From Clostridiales bacterium (GTDB lineage: Bacteria; Bacillota; Clostridia; Oscillospirales; Acutalibacteraceae): 64,000 bases of DNA. The stretch spans positions 62,001-126,000 of the forward strand of contig JAAWQC010000001.1 in the NCBI GenBank assembly GCA_022800315.1. The letters are read 5' to 3'. Made by a program: the position numbers and the translations under genes. The notes beneath the pieces are model-generated. The model saw nothing but the letters and a program-made list of their open reading frames with translations, ran no database searches and had not been told where the DNA came from. Below, piece by piece: positions 50,472 to 60,202 of the stretch; the stretch's first letter is position 1, and each line of letters opens with the position of its first letter.

Positions 50472-51330
50472 TGCTGCGTTCCTCCTCTGTTTCCTCTGAT
50501 CCGTCCCTGTCCATCAGCAGACGGTAAATATCCCCTTTTTTCAGGCCGGTCTCCGCCGCGGCCCTTTTCGCCGCTTCAGAGGCGGAGAGCCCCTCCTCCA
50601 TGTAGCCGGCGGCGATCTGGACCGCTTCCCCCGGCTCGGCCGCCGGCTGTTCGGCCGGACACGCCCCCTCGATCACCAGTACGAATTCCCCCCGGGCCGT
50701 TTCCTCCCGGTAGCGGTTCGCGGCGGCGGCGAGAGTGGTGTTGATAACCTCCTCGTGCACCTTGGTCAACTCCCGCACCAGCGCGATACGCCGGTCACCC
50801 AGCGCCTCCAGCAGATCCTCCAGGGTGGAAGCCAGCTTGTGAGGGGCTTCGTAAAACACCATGGTGCGCCGCTCCTCCCGCAGGCTGGCCAGATGCTCCC
50901 GCCGGCTGCGCCGGTTCATACTCAGGAAACCCTCGAAGGTAAACCGGCCGGAGGGCAGCCCCGCCACCGCGATGGCGGTCACCACCGCGCTGGGGCCGGG
51001 CACCACCCCTACCGGTATCCCTTTCTCATGGCACTGCGCCACCAGTTCCTCGCCGGGGTCGGAGATGGCGGGCATTCCCGCGTCGGTGACCAGCACGGCG
51101 TTTTCCCCTGCCAGCAGCCGGGCGCAGATCACCTCGCCGCGCTGCCGCTTATTGTGTTCGTAGTAGCTCACCAGTGGTTTCCGGATATCCAGATGGCTCA
51201 GCAGGTGACTGGTGACCCGCGTGTCCTCCGCCGCGATGAAGTCGCAGCCGCGCAGGGCCTCTACCGCCCGCGGGGTGATATCCGACAGGTTGCCGATGGG
51301 GGTGCCCACCAGTGTCAGCCGTCCGCTCAT
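50464..51330 (-). CDS. rsmI: 16S rRNA (cytidine(1402)-2'-O)-methyltransferase
   Basis: LTLVGTPIGNLSDITPRAVEALRGCDFIAAEDTRVTSHLL; LVTDAGMPAISDPGEELV; GPSAVVTAIAVAGLPSGRFTFEGFL. Confidence 0.97.
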   Translation of the reverse strand: MSGRLTLVGTPIGNLSDITPRAVEALRGCDFIAAEDTRVTSHLLSHLDIRKPLVSYYEHNKRQRGEVICARLLAGENAVLVTDAGMPAISDPGEELVAQCHEKGIPVGVVPGPSAVVTAIAVAGLPSGRFTFEGFLSMNRRSRREHLASLREERRTMVFYEAPHKLASTLEDLLEALGDRRIALVRELTKVHEEVINTTLAAAANRYREETARGEFVLVIEGACPAEQPAAEPGEAVQIAAGYMEEGLSASEAAKRAAAETGLKKGDIYRLLMDRDGSEETEEERSNG

Positions 51331-51349
51331 TGTGTTTCCTCCCCCGGGT

Positions 51350-52075
51350 TTATTCCGGTTTATCTTCTCCCGATACGGTTTGTATTTCCACTTTTAGGCC
51401 GGGGCGGCTGCCCTTTCTGGCCTCGCACAGGAACAGGAAGGGCTCGGCGCCCGGCTCGCCGCCGACCAGCCGGAGGCGTTTGGGCTCCAGCCCGGTCTCC
51501 CGCAGGACGGCCAGCACATCGGTGAGCCGTTCCGGCCGGTGGCACAGGCAAAAACAGCCGCCGTTTTTCAGCAGGCGGGCGGCGGCCCGGGCCATATCCC
51601 GGAAGGTGCAGCCCGGCTGATCCGGCCCCGCCTCAAAGCGTGCCATCCGCCGGGCGGCGGACGACGGCAGACCGCGTGCCCCCTTTTCCCCGGCGGGGAA
51701 ATAGGGCGGGTTGCCGGTCACACGGTCGTATCCCTCCGCCGGCAGGAGCCCCTCTAAGTGCCGCAGATCGGCCCTGTGAAGGCGGATACGGCCGGCAAGA
51801 CCGCTGCGCTCCACCGAACGGGCACAGCAGGCGGCGGCCTCCTCCTCCAGTTCCACCGCGTCCACCACGGCGCCGGCGGCAGGCAGGGCGGGGTCCCGGT
51901 TCCAGTAAAGGGGGATCACCCCGCATCCGGATCCCAGGTCGCAGACCCGCTCGTCTTTCCCCGGCGCGGAAAAGTCCGCCAGCAGCAGCGCATCGGTGCC
52001 CACCGGCGCGGCGGGCGTCGGGTAGACGCCCACCCGGTCGCTGAAAGCCTCCCAGCGGTCGGTCGTTTGCGGCAC
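51350..52075 (-). CDS. tRNA1(Val) (adenine(37)-N6)-methyltransferase-like
   Basis: DALLLADFSAPGKDERVCDLGSGCGVIPL; YDRVTGNPPYFPAGEKG. Confidence 0.9.
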   Translation of the reverse strand: MPQTTDRWEAFSDRVGVYPTPAAPVGTDALLLADFSAPGKDERVCDLGSGCGVIPLYWNRDPALPAAGAVVDAVELEEEAAACCARSVERSGLAGRIRLHRADLRHLEGLLPAEGYDRVTGNPPYFPAGEKGARGLPSSAARRMARFEAGPDQPGCTFRDMARAAARLLKNGGCFCLCHRPERLTDVLAVLRETGLEPKRLRLVGGEPGAEPFLFLCEARKGSRPGLKVEIQTVSGEDKPE

Positions 52076-52208
52076 AGCTGTCCCTCCCTATCACAACATC
52101 GGCGGGCACCTGCCCGGCATGTAAAAACCGCCTGCTACACCGATAAATAAAGAAATTGCCGAGCGTTTCCCGTCAGGGAGCCGCCCGGCAATTACGACTG
52201 CAGAACTT

Positions 52209-52457
<249 letters not shown>

Positions 52458-52530
52458 TCAAAGAAGTTTGCCTTTTCTTTTCTTTGGGACAAGCTTCGCG
52501 CACAGAAGTGGTAAAGCGTCGGGTCGGGGT

Positions 52531-53403
52531 TTATTTGTCCTTCTCCAGCGGGCTGAGCTGTTCCTGCTCCTCCTTGCCCACCTTGATGCGGCTGTCGCGG
52601 ATCACCTTGACCTCCTCCCGGCGGAAAACTACCGGCGGGGAATCGGGACTTTTGTCCAGCCGCACCTTGATCGCGCCGGTGAGCAGGTTCGCGTCTATCA
52701 CGACCCCCTTGCCCTCCTTGGTGGTGACGAGGGCGCCGTTTTTCGGCGTGATGCGCAGCAGGGCCTCGTAGGAATCCTGCTCGTATTTCAGACAGCACAT
52801 CAGCCGCCCGCAGGAACCGGATATTTTGGTGGGATTCAGGGACAGTCCCTGTTCTTTGGCCATTTTGATCGACACGGGCTGGAAATCGTTCAGGAACTGT
52901 GAACAGCAGAAGGGACGACCGCAGATGCCCAGCCCCCCCAGCATTTTCGCCTCGTCCCGCACGCCGATCTGCCGCAGCTCGATGCGGGTGCGGAATACCG
53001 AAGCCAGGTCCTTGACCAGCTCACGGAAATCCACCCGGCCGTCCGCCGTAAAATAAAACAGAATTTTCGAATTGTCAAAAGTGTACTCCACGTCCACCAG
53101 CTTCATGTCCAGCTTGTGGGCAGCTATCTTTTCCTGGCAGACCGCGAAGGCGCGCTGCTGCTTTTCCTCGTTTTCCCTGCCGCGCCGGACATCCTCCGCT
53201 GTGGCGGGACGCACCACCGGCTTGAGAGGACTGACCACCGCGTCATCGGATACCTCGGTGTTGGCGATGACCACCTCTCCGCATTCCAAGCCGCGGGTGG
53301 TTTCCACCACTACGCGGCTGCCTTTTTCCATTGTATGGCCCGCCGGATCAAAATAGTAGACTTTGCCCACGTTTTTGAACCGGACGCCGATGATTTCTGC
53401 CAT
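52531..53403 (-). CDS. ricT: PSP1 domain / RicT (YaaT)-like regulatory iron-sulfur protein
   Basis: VRFKNVGKVYYFDPAG; RIELRQIGVRDEAKMLGGLGICGRPFCCSQFL; SGSCGRLMCCLKYEQDSY. Confidence 0.92.
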   Translation of the reverse strand: MAEIIGVRFKNVGKVYYFDPAGHTMEKGSRVVVETTRGLECGEVVIANTEVSDDAVVSPLKPVVRPATAEDVRRGRENEEKQQRAFAVCQEKIAAHKLDMKLVDVEYTFDNSKILFYFTADGRVDFRELVKDLASVFRTRIELRQIGVRDEAKMLGGLGICGRPFCCSQFLNDFQPVSIKMAKEQGLSLNPTKISGSCGRLMCCLKYEQDSYEALLRITPKNGALVTTKEGKGVVIDANLLTGAIKVRLDKSPDSPPVVFRREEVKVIRDSRIKVGKEEQEQLSPLEKDK

Positions 53404-53473
53404 GAAGTACCTCCCGTATCGTGTGTCACACACATCTATCGGAAATCCGGCGGACGCCGGAAATCGTTCGTCT

Positions 53474-54469
53474 TTATTTTCCCGCAGCCGCCCGCAGGCG
53501 GCTGCATATCAGGGTCAGCAGCAGGGTGTGCCCCATGTTGCGGGGCAGAGCCGCCAGCAGGCCGTCCACCGCCTCCATCAGAGCGATCAGCTGGCCGCGG
53601 GTCAGCGCCGCCGCCAGCTGATCGGCGGCCTCGGGGCTGGGCGACAGGGTGGAATCTCCGCCGCAGCGGCGGGCCAGGGCGTCGCGGAAGATCAGCTTGC
53701 AGCCCGACAGCACGCCGGGGACCGCGGTTTTATCCTTTTCCAGCGGCGCCGTGGCGCGCAGGAGCTCCAGCTCGTCGGACGCGGCTACCGCCGCGGCAAT
53801 ACGGGGCGTCAGCTCCAGCACCTGCTGGAAGGAACCGTCGTCCAATCCTTTTACCGCGGGGCCGATCAGCCCGCCGAACAGGCGAAGGCTGCTCAGCAGT
53901 TCACTGTCGGTCCGTCCCGGCAGTTTTTCCCGCAGGATGGGCAGAGCCTCCTCTTCCCCCACCGGGCCGAGGGTCACGCACAGAGTGCGGGACAGCACGG
54001 TGGGCAGAAGGGCGGAACGGTTGAGGCAGGTCAGCACGAACACCACGTGCGCCGGCGGCTCCTCCAGAATTTTAAGCAGGGCGTTCTGGGCCTGCTCGGT
54101 CATGCCCTGTGCGCCGGCCAGGATCATCACCCGCCGGGGCGCCTCGTTGGGCAAAATATACGCGTCATCCCGCACGCTGCGCACCACGTCGATATGAAAG
54201 GAACGGGACGCCCCGTCTCCCCCCTCCCGCCGGATGTCGGGATGGGCGTCCGCCGCCGCCTTGATACAGGCGGGGCACACGCCGCAGGGCCGCTGCGTCC
54301 CCTCCGGGGCCGTGCACACCGCCGCTTTGGCGATCAGAGCGGCGAGGGTGCGCCTGCCGCTGCCCTCCGGCCCTTCCAGCAACAGGGCATGGGGAAACCG
54401 TTCCCCATCAATACAGGCGGACAGCAGTTTTTTTGCCTCCGCATTGCCGGCAAAGCCGTCAAACCGCAT
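53474..54469 (-). CDS. holB: DNA polymerase III subunit delta'
   Basis: GNAEAKKLLSACIDGERFPHALLLEGPEGSGRRTLA; QNALLKILEEPPAHVVFVL. Confidence 0.92.
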   Translation of the reverse strand: MRFDGFAGNAEAKKLLSACIDGERFPHALLLEGPEGSGRRTLAALIAKAAVCTAPEGTQRPCGVCPACIKAAADAHPDIRREGGDGASRSFHIDVVRSVRDDAYILPNEAPRRVMILAGAQGMTEQAQNALLKILEEPPAHVVFVLTCLNRSALLPTVLSRTLCVTLGPVGEEEALPILREKLPGRTDSELLSSLRLFGGLIGPAVKGLDDGSFQQVLELTPRIAAAVAASDELELLRATAPLEKDKTAVPGVLSGCKLIFRDALARRCGGDSTLSPSPEAADQLAAALTRGQLIALMEAVDGLLAALPRNMGHTLLLTLICSRLRAAAGK

Positions 54470-54501
54470 GTTACCCGCCTCCCGATTGCTTTATCAGCGG
54501 C

Positions 54502-54822
54502 TCAGACCTTTTCAAACCGCTCCACATCCATGACAAAGATGGTGGCGCCGCCCACCGTGACCTCCACGGGATAGGCGGCGTATTCCGACGCGCCGTAGGT
54601 GGTGCTGGGCACCATCTGGGTGCGTTTTTTAGACTGCTTTTCCACAATGGCGATGACATCGTCCACCCGGTCGTCTTCGGTGCCGACCAGGAAGGTGGTG
54701 TTTCCCGCCATGAGGAACCCGCCCGTGGTGGCCAGCTTGGTCACCGAAAAACCGCCGCGGGTCAGCGCGGAGGAAACCGCGCCGCTGTCGTCTTTGTTGA
54801 CAATGGCAAAGATCATTTTCAT
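54502..54822 (-). CDS. darA: cyclic-di-AMP receptor (PII-like)
   Basis: KMIFAIVNKDDSGAVSSALTRGGFSVTKLATTGGFLMAGNTTFLVGTEDDRVDDVI. Confidence 0.93.
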   Translation of the reverse strand: MKMIFAIVNKDDSGAVSSALTRGGFSVTKLATTGGFLMAGNTTFLVGTEDDRVDDVIAIVEKQSKKRTQMVPSTTYGASEYAAYPVEVTVGGATIFVMDVERFEKV

Positions 54823-54978
54823 ATCTAAACAATCCTTCCCTGAAATAATGGGGCGGCCATACCCCGCCCACCGTCATTATACGGGATTTGGCGATGGGTT
54901 ACAAGGCCGCTCAGGCGTATTTTCATGGAAAAAGATGAGGAAATTGCCACGAACACGGCGGTTTTTCCGCGATCGGTG

Positions 54979-56367
54979 TCATCGGAGCACTGAAAGGCGG
55001 GTATAGCCGCCCGCCTCCAGCAGTCCGGCGGCCTCGGGCCCGACGCGCTCGCCGGGAATCACCGCTGCCACACCGGGAGGACAGGGGCACACCGCCCGGG
55101 CGCAAACGCGCCCCACCGCGTCGCCGACCGGCACCTCCGCCGCCGGACGCAGAACCGCCTCCCGCGGGGACAGCACCCGTTCAGCCGGCGGAAGGGACAC
55201 CACCTCGGTCAGCGACAGAGAACGGGAAGGACCCCTGCCGCCTTTTTCGCCGGCGGCCTCCCCGCGGCACAGACCGACAAGGGAGCGGAACAGGCGATCC
55301 AGCTCCTCGTCCGTATTGGCGGGGGTCGGCAGAAAAACCACCGTCCCGGCATCCGCCAGCTCGGGTTCGCATCCCCGGCGGCGGAAATAGGCGGCGGCAC
55401 CGCTGCCGTCCACACCGAAACGCCGCGTCCGTTCCGGCGTAAAGGACAGGGTCAGGCGCAGCGGGTCCCGCAGCGGGTCGGCGGATTCCGCCGCCTGCCC
55501 CAGCAGCGCCCTCATCCCGGCCACCGCCCCGGCTGTCCGGCGGCACGCGGCGGGACCTTCCCGCCGCCACCAGTCCTGTGCGAGGTCGAGGGAGGCCAGC
55601 ACGGGAAAGGACGGGGAGGTGGAACCGAAGAGGGCCATGGCCTCCTTGGGCAGCATCTCCCCCCCGCCGCAGGCGGCCGCTTCCGGGGACAGATGCAGCA
55701 TCGCGCCGCCGGTGAGCACCGGCAGCGTTTTGTGGGCGGAATCGGCGGTCATAAACGCCCCCAGCGCCAGCGGGTGCCGTCCAAAGGCGCCCAGGTGGCT
55801 TCCGTGGGCGTTATCCACCAGCAGGGGCACGCCGAAGCGGCGGCAGATTCCCGCCAGGGCGGGGATGTCGCTGAGGATTCCACGATAGTCTGGGCTGGTG
55901 ATATACATTGCCCGAACATCCCGCTCCCGGGACAATAAACGCTTCGCTTCCGCCGGGGGAATCCGACCATCCGCGCCGGGCCACACCCATACCGGGTCAA
56001 GGCCCAGCAGCACCGCGGCGTTTACCGCGCTGCGGTGGGCGTTGCGGGCCATGATCACCCGCCCGCCGGGGCCGGCGCCCAGCAGCAGCATGGTCTGGAT
56101 GCACAGGGTACAGCCGCCGGCGCTGTACAAAGTCCGCGCTGCGCCGAAGGCCCGCGCCGCCAGCCGTTCGCTTTCCTCGATACTGTCGCCGCCGTCGTAC
56201 AGGCTGCCCGTATCCGGCAGTTCGGTCAAATCCAGCGCAAAGGCCTCCCAATCGGCGGCTTCCCCCCGCCCTTTGTGTCCCGGCGTATGGAAGGAAGCGC
56301 GCCCCAGCCCGGCATGGGCCAGCAGCGCGCTGTAAAGCGGCGTATTCCCGCCGCTGTCCTTATACAT
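54979..56367 (-). CDS. aminotransferase class I/II-fold PLP-dependent protein (Orn/Lys/Arg decarboxylase family)
   Basis: FHTPGHKGRG, DDSIEESE-like, DNAHGSHLGAFGRHPLALGAFMTADSAHKTLPVLTGGAMLH. Confidence 0.9.
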   Translation of the reverse strand: MYKDSGGNTPLYSALLAHAGLGRASFHTPGHKGRGEAADWEAFALDLTELPDTGSLYDGGDSIEESERLAARAFGAARTLYSAGGCTLCIQTMLLLGAGPGGRVIMARNAHRSAVNAAVLLGLDPVWVWPGADGRIPPAEAKRLLSRERDVRAMYITSPDYRGILSDIPALAGICRRFGVPLLVDNAHGSHLGAFGRHPLALGAFMTADSAHKTLPVLTGGAMLHLSPEAAACGGGEMLPKEAMALFGSTSPSFPVLASLDLAQDWWRREGPAACRRTAGAVAGMRALLGQAAESADPLRDPLRLTLSFTPERTRRFGVDGSGAAAYFRRRGCEPELADAGTVVFLPTPANTDEELDRLFRSLVGLCRGEAAGEKGGRGPSRSLSLTEVVSLPPAERVLSPREAVLRPAAEVPVGDAVGRVCARAVCPCPPGVAAVIPGERVGPEAAGLLEAGGYTRLSVLR

Positions 56368-57406
56368 AATCGCGGCGGATGAAGGCGCTGATGCCCACCG
56401 GATCAGCATCGAAGGAGACGATGTCCCCTGGGGCGCATTCCACGTCGGTGACGTCTACCGTCAGCGCGGTCAGGCCGATGCGGCCGATGACCGGCGCTTT
56501 TTTTCCGCCGATTTCACACCACCGCCGCCGGCGGAAGAACAGGAAGCCCTTCTCCTCCGGCAGATCGGTAAACAGACCGTCAGCCAGCCCAGCGGGAACC
56601 ACCGCCACCCGGGTGGCCTTACGGATACGATATCGGCCGTCGTCCCCCGCCGTGCAGCCGGGGGCCAGCCATTTCAGGTCGCACACCTCCGACACGGTGC
56701 GCCCCACCCGCTTTAGCCCCCGCTTGTCACGCTGGGGCCCCCGCCCGAACAGGTCGGCGCCGACCCGCACCGCGCCCAGCTTCATCTCGGCGCATTCCGC
56801 CGCCTGGGCCACGTCGGCCATATGGGTAACGCCGGGCTGAAGCCCCTCCCGCTCGATGGCCGCCAGCACCCGGCGGAAATCCCGCACCTGCTGCTGGCGG
56901 CGGGATTTGCCGCAGTCCACCGTGGGCAATACCGTAAAGACGCCGCTGAGCTCTACATTTTCCAGATGTTTGATGGTCTGGGCCGCCTTCGCGGCCTCCT
57001 GCGGTTCGTAGCCGAAGCGCCCCATACCGAAATCAAAGCACAGCTGCACCCGCGCGCGCAGGCGGTTCTGCCGCGCCAGCGAACTGAACAGCACGGCGCT
57101 GTCATTGGAACCCACAGCGGCAATCAAATCGTTTTTCAGGATGGTGAGGATGTCCTCCTCGCTGGCATAGGGGGTCATCAGCAGAATATCCACCCCGCGC
57201 ACCGCTTCGGCGACCCGCACCGCTTCTTCCAGCCGGGAGACCGCCAGTGTGCGCACCCCCTCGCCCGCCAGCAGCTGGGCCACGGCGGCGTCGCCCAATC
57301 CGCAGGCGTTCGCTTCCAGCAGGGGGATCAGAGGGGTGCGTCCCGCCTGTTTCTGCAACAGGCGGAAATTGTCGAGGATGCGTTCGGTTTGTACCAGCAG
57401 GGTCAT
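56360..57406 (-). CDS. alr: alanine racemase-like PLP protein
   Basis: LIPLLEANACGLGDAAVAQLL; CFDFGMGRFGYEP; VRVGADLFGRGP; GRIGLTALTVDVTDV. Confidence 0.8.
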   Translation of the reverse strand: MTLLVQTERILDNFRLLQKQAGRTPLIPLLEANACGLGDAAVAQLLAGEGVRTLAVSRLEEAVRVAEAVRGVDILLMTPYASEEDILTILKNDLIAAVGSNDSAVLFSSLARQNRLRARVQLCFDFGMGRFGYEPQEAAKAAQTIKHLENVELSGVFTVLPTVDCGKSRRQQQVRDFRRVLAAIEREGLQPGVTHMADVAQAAECAEMKLGAVRVGADLFGRGPQRDKRGLKRVGRTVSEVCDLKWLAPGCTAGDDGRYRIRKATRVAVVPAGLADGLFTDLPEEKGFLFFRRRRWCEIGGKKAPVIGRIGLTALTVDVTDVECAPGDIVSFDADPVGISAFIRRDYV

Positions 57407-57553
57407 GAGATATCCTCCCTTTTAATGGCTCGTTTCAAGCGATGGTTTCAGGCGGTTTATATGTCGGAATCGGTCGAATCGGAGAGCAGCCGTACAGGGT
57501 TCGCCAGCAGCCAATATTGATAACGATAGTATAGCATTACCCTCAGGGCTGCG

Positions 57554-58417
57554 TCAATCGGCGCCGCCTTCCTGCGGCGGCAGGAGCCGCAGATTCCGCT
57601 CCGGCACCTTACGGCCTCGCCACCCGTATGCCTTGCCCTGCAGCGCGTCCAATTCCCTCGGGGTAAGAATCGGCGCATATATGCCGCCAAAACACGGGTG
57701 GGGAGCGCACACCGCCCGACGATTGAGCGGGCAGACCTCCTGACAGCGGTCGCATCCCCAGACCAGCCCGCCTGTGCGGATCAGGCGCTCTTCCTCCTTC
57801 GTCAGCTCCCCCTTCTTCTGTGTCAGGGCGGAAAGGCAGCGGTCCCGGTCATCCGGTCCCCGACCGCCGGGGTGGAGAACCCCCGCCGGGCAGGCTTCCG
57901 CGCACCGTCCGCAGCCGGGGCAGCGCGGAAGCGGCGCCGGTTCTTCATCCGCTTCCCCACCGGCCATGGCCCAGTCGGTTACCAGGGCGCCGATGAACAC
58001 ATAGGACCCGTAAACAGGATGGATCAGCAGCCCGTTGTCCCCCACGACACCCAATCCCGCCAGGGCCGCGGCGGTCACCTCGGGCAGGGGGGAATTGTCG
58101 ATGAAGGGCTCAAACACATTGGCGGGAAACGCCTCCTCCAGCGCTTTCGCCACGTCGGACAGCACCCGTCCCGCCGTTTGATGATAATCCGGGACGCAGG
58201 CGTAGCGGGACAGGTTTCGCCGAGCGGGACCGCCGTCTTCGGGAAAACGGTAAGGGAACAGCACCGGTATCACCGTCCGCGCGGCAGCCGGCAGCCGGCC
58301 GGCCCCGCGGCAATGAATTTGTCTGCCCTCCAGAGCGGCATAATGAACAAAGCCATGAAGCGGCAAGGAATGCTCGGTCAGCATACGGGATATTTTTGCC
58401 TGTTCGGTTTCGATCAC
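57554..58417 (-). CDS. epoxyqueuosine reductase (QueG)-like 4Fe-4S protein
   Basis: CPGCGRCAEACPAGVL and GCDRCQEVCPLNRRA double cluster; GDNGLLIHPVYGSYVFIGALVTD. Confidence 0.85.
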   Translation of the reverse strand: MIETEQAKISRMLTEHSLPLHGFVHYAALEGRQIHCRGAGRLPAAARTVIPVLFPYRFPEDGGPARRNLSRYACVPDYHQTAGRVLSDVAKALEEAFPANVFEPFIDNSPLPEVTAAALAGLGVVGDNGLLIHPVYGSYVFIGALVTDWAMAGGEADEEPAPLPRCPGCGRCAEACPAGVLHPGGRGPDDRDRCLSALTQKKGELTKEEERLIRTGGLVWGCDRCQEVCPLNRRAVCAPHPCFGGIYAPILTPRELDALQGKAYGWRGRKVPERNLRLLPPQEGGAD

Positions 58418-58885
58418 AGTGCATTCCTCCGTTTATCAAGGGCATGCTATAGGTGATGCGGGCGATACGCCGGTTTCTTTTCCGTTTACAGACAGCGTCT
58501 GCTGCCCGAAAACGGTTGCCGAAATCCTGCCCGACCATTTCTTTTTATTTTATCACAGTTTATATTCGCAAAACCACCCATTTGCCCAATTATTCGCCGG
58601 CAGATTCCGTTTGCGCCGCCCGTTCACGATAACGAAATACCCGCGTCTCGTCCGGTTAAGCGGAAAATCGCCACCCAGTTCACAGCTCTCACCATATTTT
58701 GCCGTTAAAGGCATAATCATTCAATTATACATCTTGTTTATAGATAATATCTCCTGCAAATACAAAATTAACGATAAATCAGTGGTTTTGTATCACTTTC
58801 AGTGGCAATGAAACACAGAATCATCACCCCTTGGTTTTGCAGTGCTATACTCAAAAATGCAACAATAGAAAGAGAGGGAAACGCC

Positions 58886-59278
58886 ATGTTCTGCAACCGA
58901 CTGAGAGCGCTTCGCGGATACCATAACCTGACTCAGAGGCAGATTGCGCAAAGTCTCAGTATAGATCGTTCCACCTACGCTTATTACGAAACGGGAAAAA
59001 CCCATCCTGATTTTGAGACCCTGACCCGGATTGCGCGGATGTTCGGGGTCAGCACCGACTACCTGCTGGGGCTGGACGAGTCCCCCGCCCGTTCGGTGAT
59101 CAAAGCGATTCCGGGGATGGAGGATTCCAAGCGGGATATGGGTCCGGAACGTATGGAACTGGCCCGCCTGACCGAAGACGAACAAGCGCTGGTGCTGCTG
59201 TTCCGCCAGCTGGACGAAGACGCGAAAGAGCGCCTGTTCAACCAGGCGGTGAGCTCGGCGCGAAAAGGTAAGAACTGA
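58886..59278 (+). CDS. XRE-family HTH transcriptional regulator
   Basis: NRLRALRGYHNLTQRQIAQSLSIDRSTYAYYETGKTHPDFETLTRIARMFGVSTDYLLGLDES; SD GAGAGGG. Confidence 0.95.
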   Translation: MFCNRLRALRGYHNLTQRQIAQSLSIDRSTYAYYETGKTHPDFETLTRIARMFGVSTDYLLGLDESPARSVIKAIPGMEDSKRDMGPERMELARLTEDEQALVLLFRQLDEDAKERLFNQAVSSARKGKN

Positions 59279-59302
59279 CACTCCATATAAAGGGTATACG
59301 GG

Positions 59303-59356
59303 ACGGCGAAGGTTCTCGGACAGCGGTGCTGCGCCGGAGAACCTCCGCCGTTTTTT
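59303..59356 (+). terminator. intrinsic terminator
   Basis: ACGGCGAAGGTTCTC ... GAGAACCTCCGCCGT TTTTT. Confidence 0.88.
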
Positions 59357-59521
59357 GCACGGACGGTGTTGCATCTTGCCTGCCGCCGCGTTATGATAAA
59401 ACAAATATACATGACACCGCTTCCTCTGCGCATCTCCCGATTCCGCAAGAAAAAGGACGCAGCGTACGGGATGAAATGCCTAAGCAGGCCATTCACCGCC
59501 GCAGCGGGGACGAAGGAAAGG

Positions 59522-60202
59522 ATGGATCACGTGTCGCATCGTATACTAATTATCGAGGATGAGGAGCCCATTGCCGAGCTTCTGGAATACGGCCTGCGGC
59601 AGGAGGGATATGAAACGCGGACAGCGCTGACCGGAGGCGAAGGTATCCGGCTGGCCGCAGAAGAACAGCCCGACGCCGTATTGATTGACTGGATGCTGCC
59701 CGACTGCAGCGGAATCGACCTGTGCCGGATGTTTACCCGTAAATACAACATGCCCATCCTGATGCTGACCGCCCGTTCCCGCACCGACGACAAGGTACAG
59801 GGGCTGGAGGCCGGCGCGGATGACTATATCACCAAACCGTTTGAAATGCGGGAGGTACTGGTGCGTATCAAGGCGGTCCTGCGGCGGTCACAGCGGTTTA
59901 CCGAGCAGGAAAAACCCCTGTCCCTCCCCGGCGGGCTCTGTGTGCGGCCGCAGGAGATGACCGCCACATTGGATGGCAATCCCATCGAGCTGACCCCGCG
60001 GGAATTCGAGCTGCTGCTCTATCTGCTGCGCCGTCCGGGCCGGGTGCTGACCCGTTCGATGCTGCTGGAGGAACTGTGGGGATACGAATACGCCGGCGAT
60101 TCCCGTACGGTGGACACCCATATCCAGCGGCTGCGGAAAAAGCTGGGGGACTCCATGAACATCGAGACCGTTTTCGGTGTGGGGTATAAATATGCGCCAT
60201 GA
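59522..60202 (+). CDS. OmpR/PhoB-family response regulator
   Basis: RILIIEDEEPIAELLEYGLRQEGYE; LIDWMLPDCSG; MLTARSRTDDKVQGLEAGADDYITKPF; winged helix C-terminus. Confidence 0.97.
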   Translation: MDHVSHRILIIEDEEPIAELLEYGLRQEGYETRTALTGGEGIRLAAEEQPDAVLIDWMLPDCSGIDLCRMFTRKYNMPILMLTARSRTDDKVQGLEAGADDYITKPFEMREVLVRIKAVLRRSQRFTEQEKPLSLPGGLCVRPQEMTATLDGNPIELTPREFELLLYLLRRPGRVLTRSMLLEELWGYEYAGDSRTVDTHIQRLRKKLGDSMNIETVFGVGYKYAP